This document shows, piece by piece, positions 62,212 through 64,000 of a DNA stretch of 64,000 bases (within the stretch, counting starts at the first letter, position 1; every line of letters starts with the position of its first letter). Below the pieces are notes generated by a model. It saw only the letters and a program-made list of their open reading frames with translations. It did no database searches and was not told where the DNA came from. Made by a program: the position numbers and the translations under genes. The stretch is from Kalmanozyma brasiliensis GHG001 (lineage: Eukaryota > Basidiomycota > Ustilaginomycetes > Ustilaginales). The stretch spans positions 62,001 through 126,000 of the forward strand of contig NW_015961952.1 in assembly GCF_000497045.1 (NCBI RefSeq), in the 5' to 3' direction.

Positions 62212-63381
62212 TCAAGCACCCTGCTTCTCAGCTTCGGCCAGGTGGTGTCGGAACAGCTTCTCTGCTCGCTGCCACACGGCGCCCTTGCCCTCCTCCAAGG
62301 TGTCCAGCTGGGTGGTGTCCTTACCGAGCACCTCCCTGAGCTGCAGCAAGCTGGGCAGGAGATCGTTGCTGAAGCCCTCGGAGCTCTCCCTTGGCAGCAG
62401 GGTGGGCAGGTGGTCGATCGAGATGACCGTCAGTGCTGGGTTGCCCTCGCCCGTCTTGACGTCCACCGTAGGCTTGTCGAACGTCGTGTTGATATCGTAA
62501 ATCGGAAGAGGGTTGTTAGGGTTGGTGGTGTCGCACGAAACGTCGACCACAACGCCGAGTCGGCGGGAAGGACCGGCAGCCTGGATGGTGGGTTGGTCGA
62601 GGAACGGCGGGATCTTGCTCGTCAGGTAGATGCAGTTGACAAAGATGTCGACGTCGAGCAGCTCTTGGTAGGGGCCGTGCTTGGCGGAGGTCTCTGCCAT
62701 GTCCCAGCGAACAATGTCGTCGGATGCGACGCCGGCTTTTTCGAAAAAGTCGATGGCACCACGACCGCATCGACCGAGAGCGCCAACGACGAGCGCCTTG
62801 ACCTTGCCGTCTGGGCGGCTCTTCTTGATATGTTCGATCTGCTTCTTGGCGTGTGCGATGAGCGCCTGTTCGTTCGGGTACGCCTTCTGCGCTCCAAGTC
62901 GTCGCTGCTCGCCCTGAACTTGCTCCGCCAGTGCCAGCAGTCCGAGTGCGGCACCGGCGAACCCGGCGTGCCACCCGAACGCAGCCACCCGGCGTCCGTT
63001 GGCGTCCTCCAAAAACTCCAAATCGTACAGCTTTCCACCTCCGCGCTTGAAGCGACCCAAAACGTCGACCCAGCCAGCCTGCTTCTTGTAGCAGTGCGCA
63101 AACTGGATGTGCGTGTGCGGCAGATCCGGCCCGGGCTCCTCGAGCTCCTTGAGGCCGATGATGGGGATCTCGGCGGGGAGGCTGTGGAATGTGTTGTGGG
63201 GGGCCAGCTTGCAGCCGACATCCGAGTACTCCTTGTCGTCAAAGATGCGCTGCGGGTCGGACTCGACCGTGATCTCGAATCCAGCATCGATGAGCTTCTT
63301 GGCGGTGGTCGGGGTGAGCGCGGCGCGGTGCTCGGCCGGCTTCATCTCGCAGCGCAGGTAGAGGGGTTGTTTGGCAGACAT
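62212..63381 (-). CDS. LYS1: saccharopine dehydrogenase (NAD+, L-lysine-forming)
   Basis: Lys1 performs the last step of the fungal alpha-aminoadipate pathway, oxidising saccharopine to lysine and 2-oxoglutarate. The 389-residue protein starts MSAKQPLYLRCEMKPAEHRAAL, as in the family, with LPHTHIQFAHCYKKQAGW (about 96-113) and the GWHAGFAGAALGL segment (about 145-157) next. The NAD-binding region holds ALVVGALGRCGRGAIDFF (about 200-217), and DVSCDTTNPNNPLPIYDINTTF and ISIDHLPTLLPRESSEGFS follow. The C-terminus KQGA lacks the SRL-like peroxisomal signal of budding yeast Lys1. The ATG at 63381 is in line with the family start; the open frame reaches 63480. Confidence 0.96.
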   Translation of the reverse strand: MSAKQPLYLRCEMKPAEHRAALTPTTAKKLIDAGFEITVESDPQRIFDDKEYSDVGCKLAPHNTFHSLPAEIPIIGLKELEEPGPDLPHTHIQFAHCYKKQAGWVDVLGRFKRGGGKLYDLEFLEDANGRRVAAFGWHAGFAGAALGLLALAEQVQGEQRRLGAQKAYPNEQALIAHAKKQIEHIKKSRPDGKVKALVVGALGRCGRGAIDFFEKAGVASDDIVRWDMAETSAKHGPYQELLDVDIFVNCIYLTSKIPPFLDQPTIQAAGPSRRLGVVVDVSCDTTNPNNPLPIYDINTTFDKPTVDVKTGEGNPALTVISIDHLPTLLPRESSEGFSNDLLPSLLQLREVLGKDTTQLDTLEEGKGAVWQRAEKLFRHHLAEAEKQGA

Positions 63382-64000
63382 CGTTGATGTGTTCTCGGAA
63401 GGTGAAGCAGGGATGATGGTGATGAGATAATAAGTTGGAAGAGTCGAAGATTGCGCAGATGATATACCATGGCCGACCAAAGGTGGCGCACTGACTCCTT
63501 TGCGCAGGTGATTCGGCTTTGTTCCGAGAGCCTCAGAGCTTTCTCACGCCTCTGTGACGCTGTGTCGCCTTGACCTTCTTCTCAAAGTCGAGTCAGTCCA
63601 TGATCTGTTCTCACGTCCACCTTTTCTTCTCGTCACTTCGGCTTCTCGCCGAAACGCCGCAAAATTTTACAAGGTGTCAGATCGACAATGGTGCAGTGTG
63701 GGCAATTTGTCTCGGATCCGTGATCGGCGCTGGCTGCTGCCTTGGCATGCAGACAGAGGGCAGCAGGAACAGTGAGGACCCTGTCTTGTCCAATTTGGCC
63801 TGCAGCTCAAAGCTTCTTTTGGACATCGCGTCTTCGTTCTTCCTCTCCACCACGTCGCGATCTGTAAGTAGAGCAGCAGTTCATGTAGTAGCCTTCATCG
63901 GCATTCGAGTTATCCACACGGTGTCAGGAGCCCCGCATACCACATATGTCGATCGATCTCGTCGCCCAGCTTCATATGTGACCACATCCCGTCCACTTTT
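63382..64000. other. LYS1 promoter region to the window edge
   Basis: This stretch holds the LYS1 promoter and no recognisable coding region. TGACTC cores at 63492-63497 (plus) and 63590-63595 (minus) resemble half of the Gcn4 site. A GTAAGT at about 63862 is a donor-like sequence on the plus strand and may belong to a leader intron of a gene beyond the edge. Confidence 0.4.

Overview
The window looks like a chromosomal segment of a smut fungus (Basidiomycota, Ustilaginaceae; Ustilago, Sporisorium or Pseudozyma type). This rests on gene content: a Nit2/AreA-type GATA factor, a GH18 chitinase with no signal peptide that resembles Ustilago Cts1, a SAM plus Ras-binding-like MAPKKK resembling Kpp4/Ubc4, and an EF-3 ATPase. 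The DNA is GC-rich, genes are dense with few and short introns, and donors are mostly GTAAGT or GTGAGT. I could not confirm the species.

Left part (1-26 kb): TSR3 (rRNA modification), isocitrate lyase, the ankyrin-DHHC palmitoyltransferase AKR1, a mitochondrial DUF155 protein, the very large TRAPP subunit TRS120, the nitrogen regulator nit2 with about 3.2 kb of apparently non-coding upstream DNA, and elongation factor 3.

Middle (26-50 kb): the spindle-pole protein SFI1 with about 22 centrin-binding repeats, a two-exon small secreted protein of unknown function, the pheromone-type MAPKKK kpp4, a probably GPI-anchored ThuA-domain protein, UTP15, the chitinase cts1 with a 10-nt first coding exon, the NAD biosynthesis gene BNA6, a three-exon SPO11 whose stop codon lies 17 nt from that of the convergent lipid phosphatase DPP1, and then the ATG6 neighbourhood.

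Right part (50-64 kb): ATG6 (Beclin), then the most unusual feature, a head-to-tail array of four small unrecognised intracellular proteins (51383-54280). They share a short conserved core and fall into two pairs, and are probably a fast-evolving lineage-restricted family. After it come an AT-hook protein with a GLTSCR1-like domain, an ICMT-like membrane methyltransferase, a four-exon PTM1/GPR107-type membrane protein, mitochondrial ribosomal protein bL32m and saccharopine dehydrogenase LYS1.

Most genes are core housekeeping genes and do not form one pathway. The accessory candidates are the four-gene array and the secreted protein beside kpp4. No transposon, tRNA, rRNA or CRISPR array was recognised.
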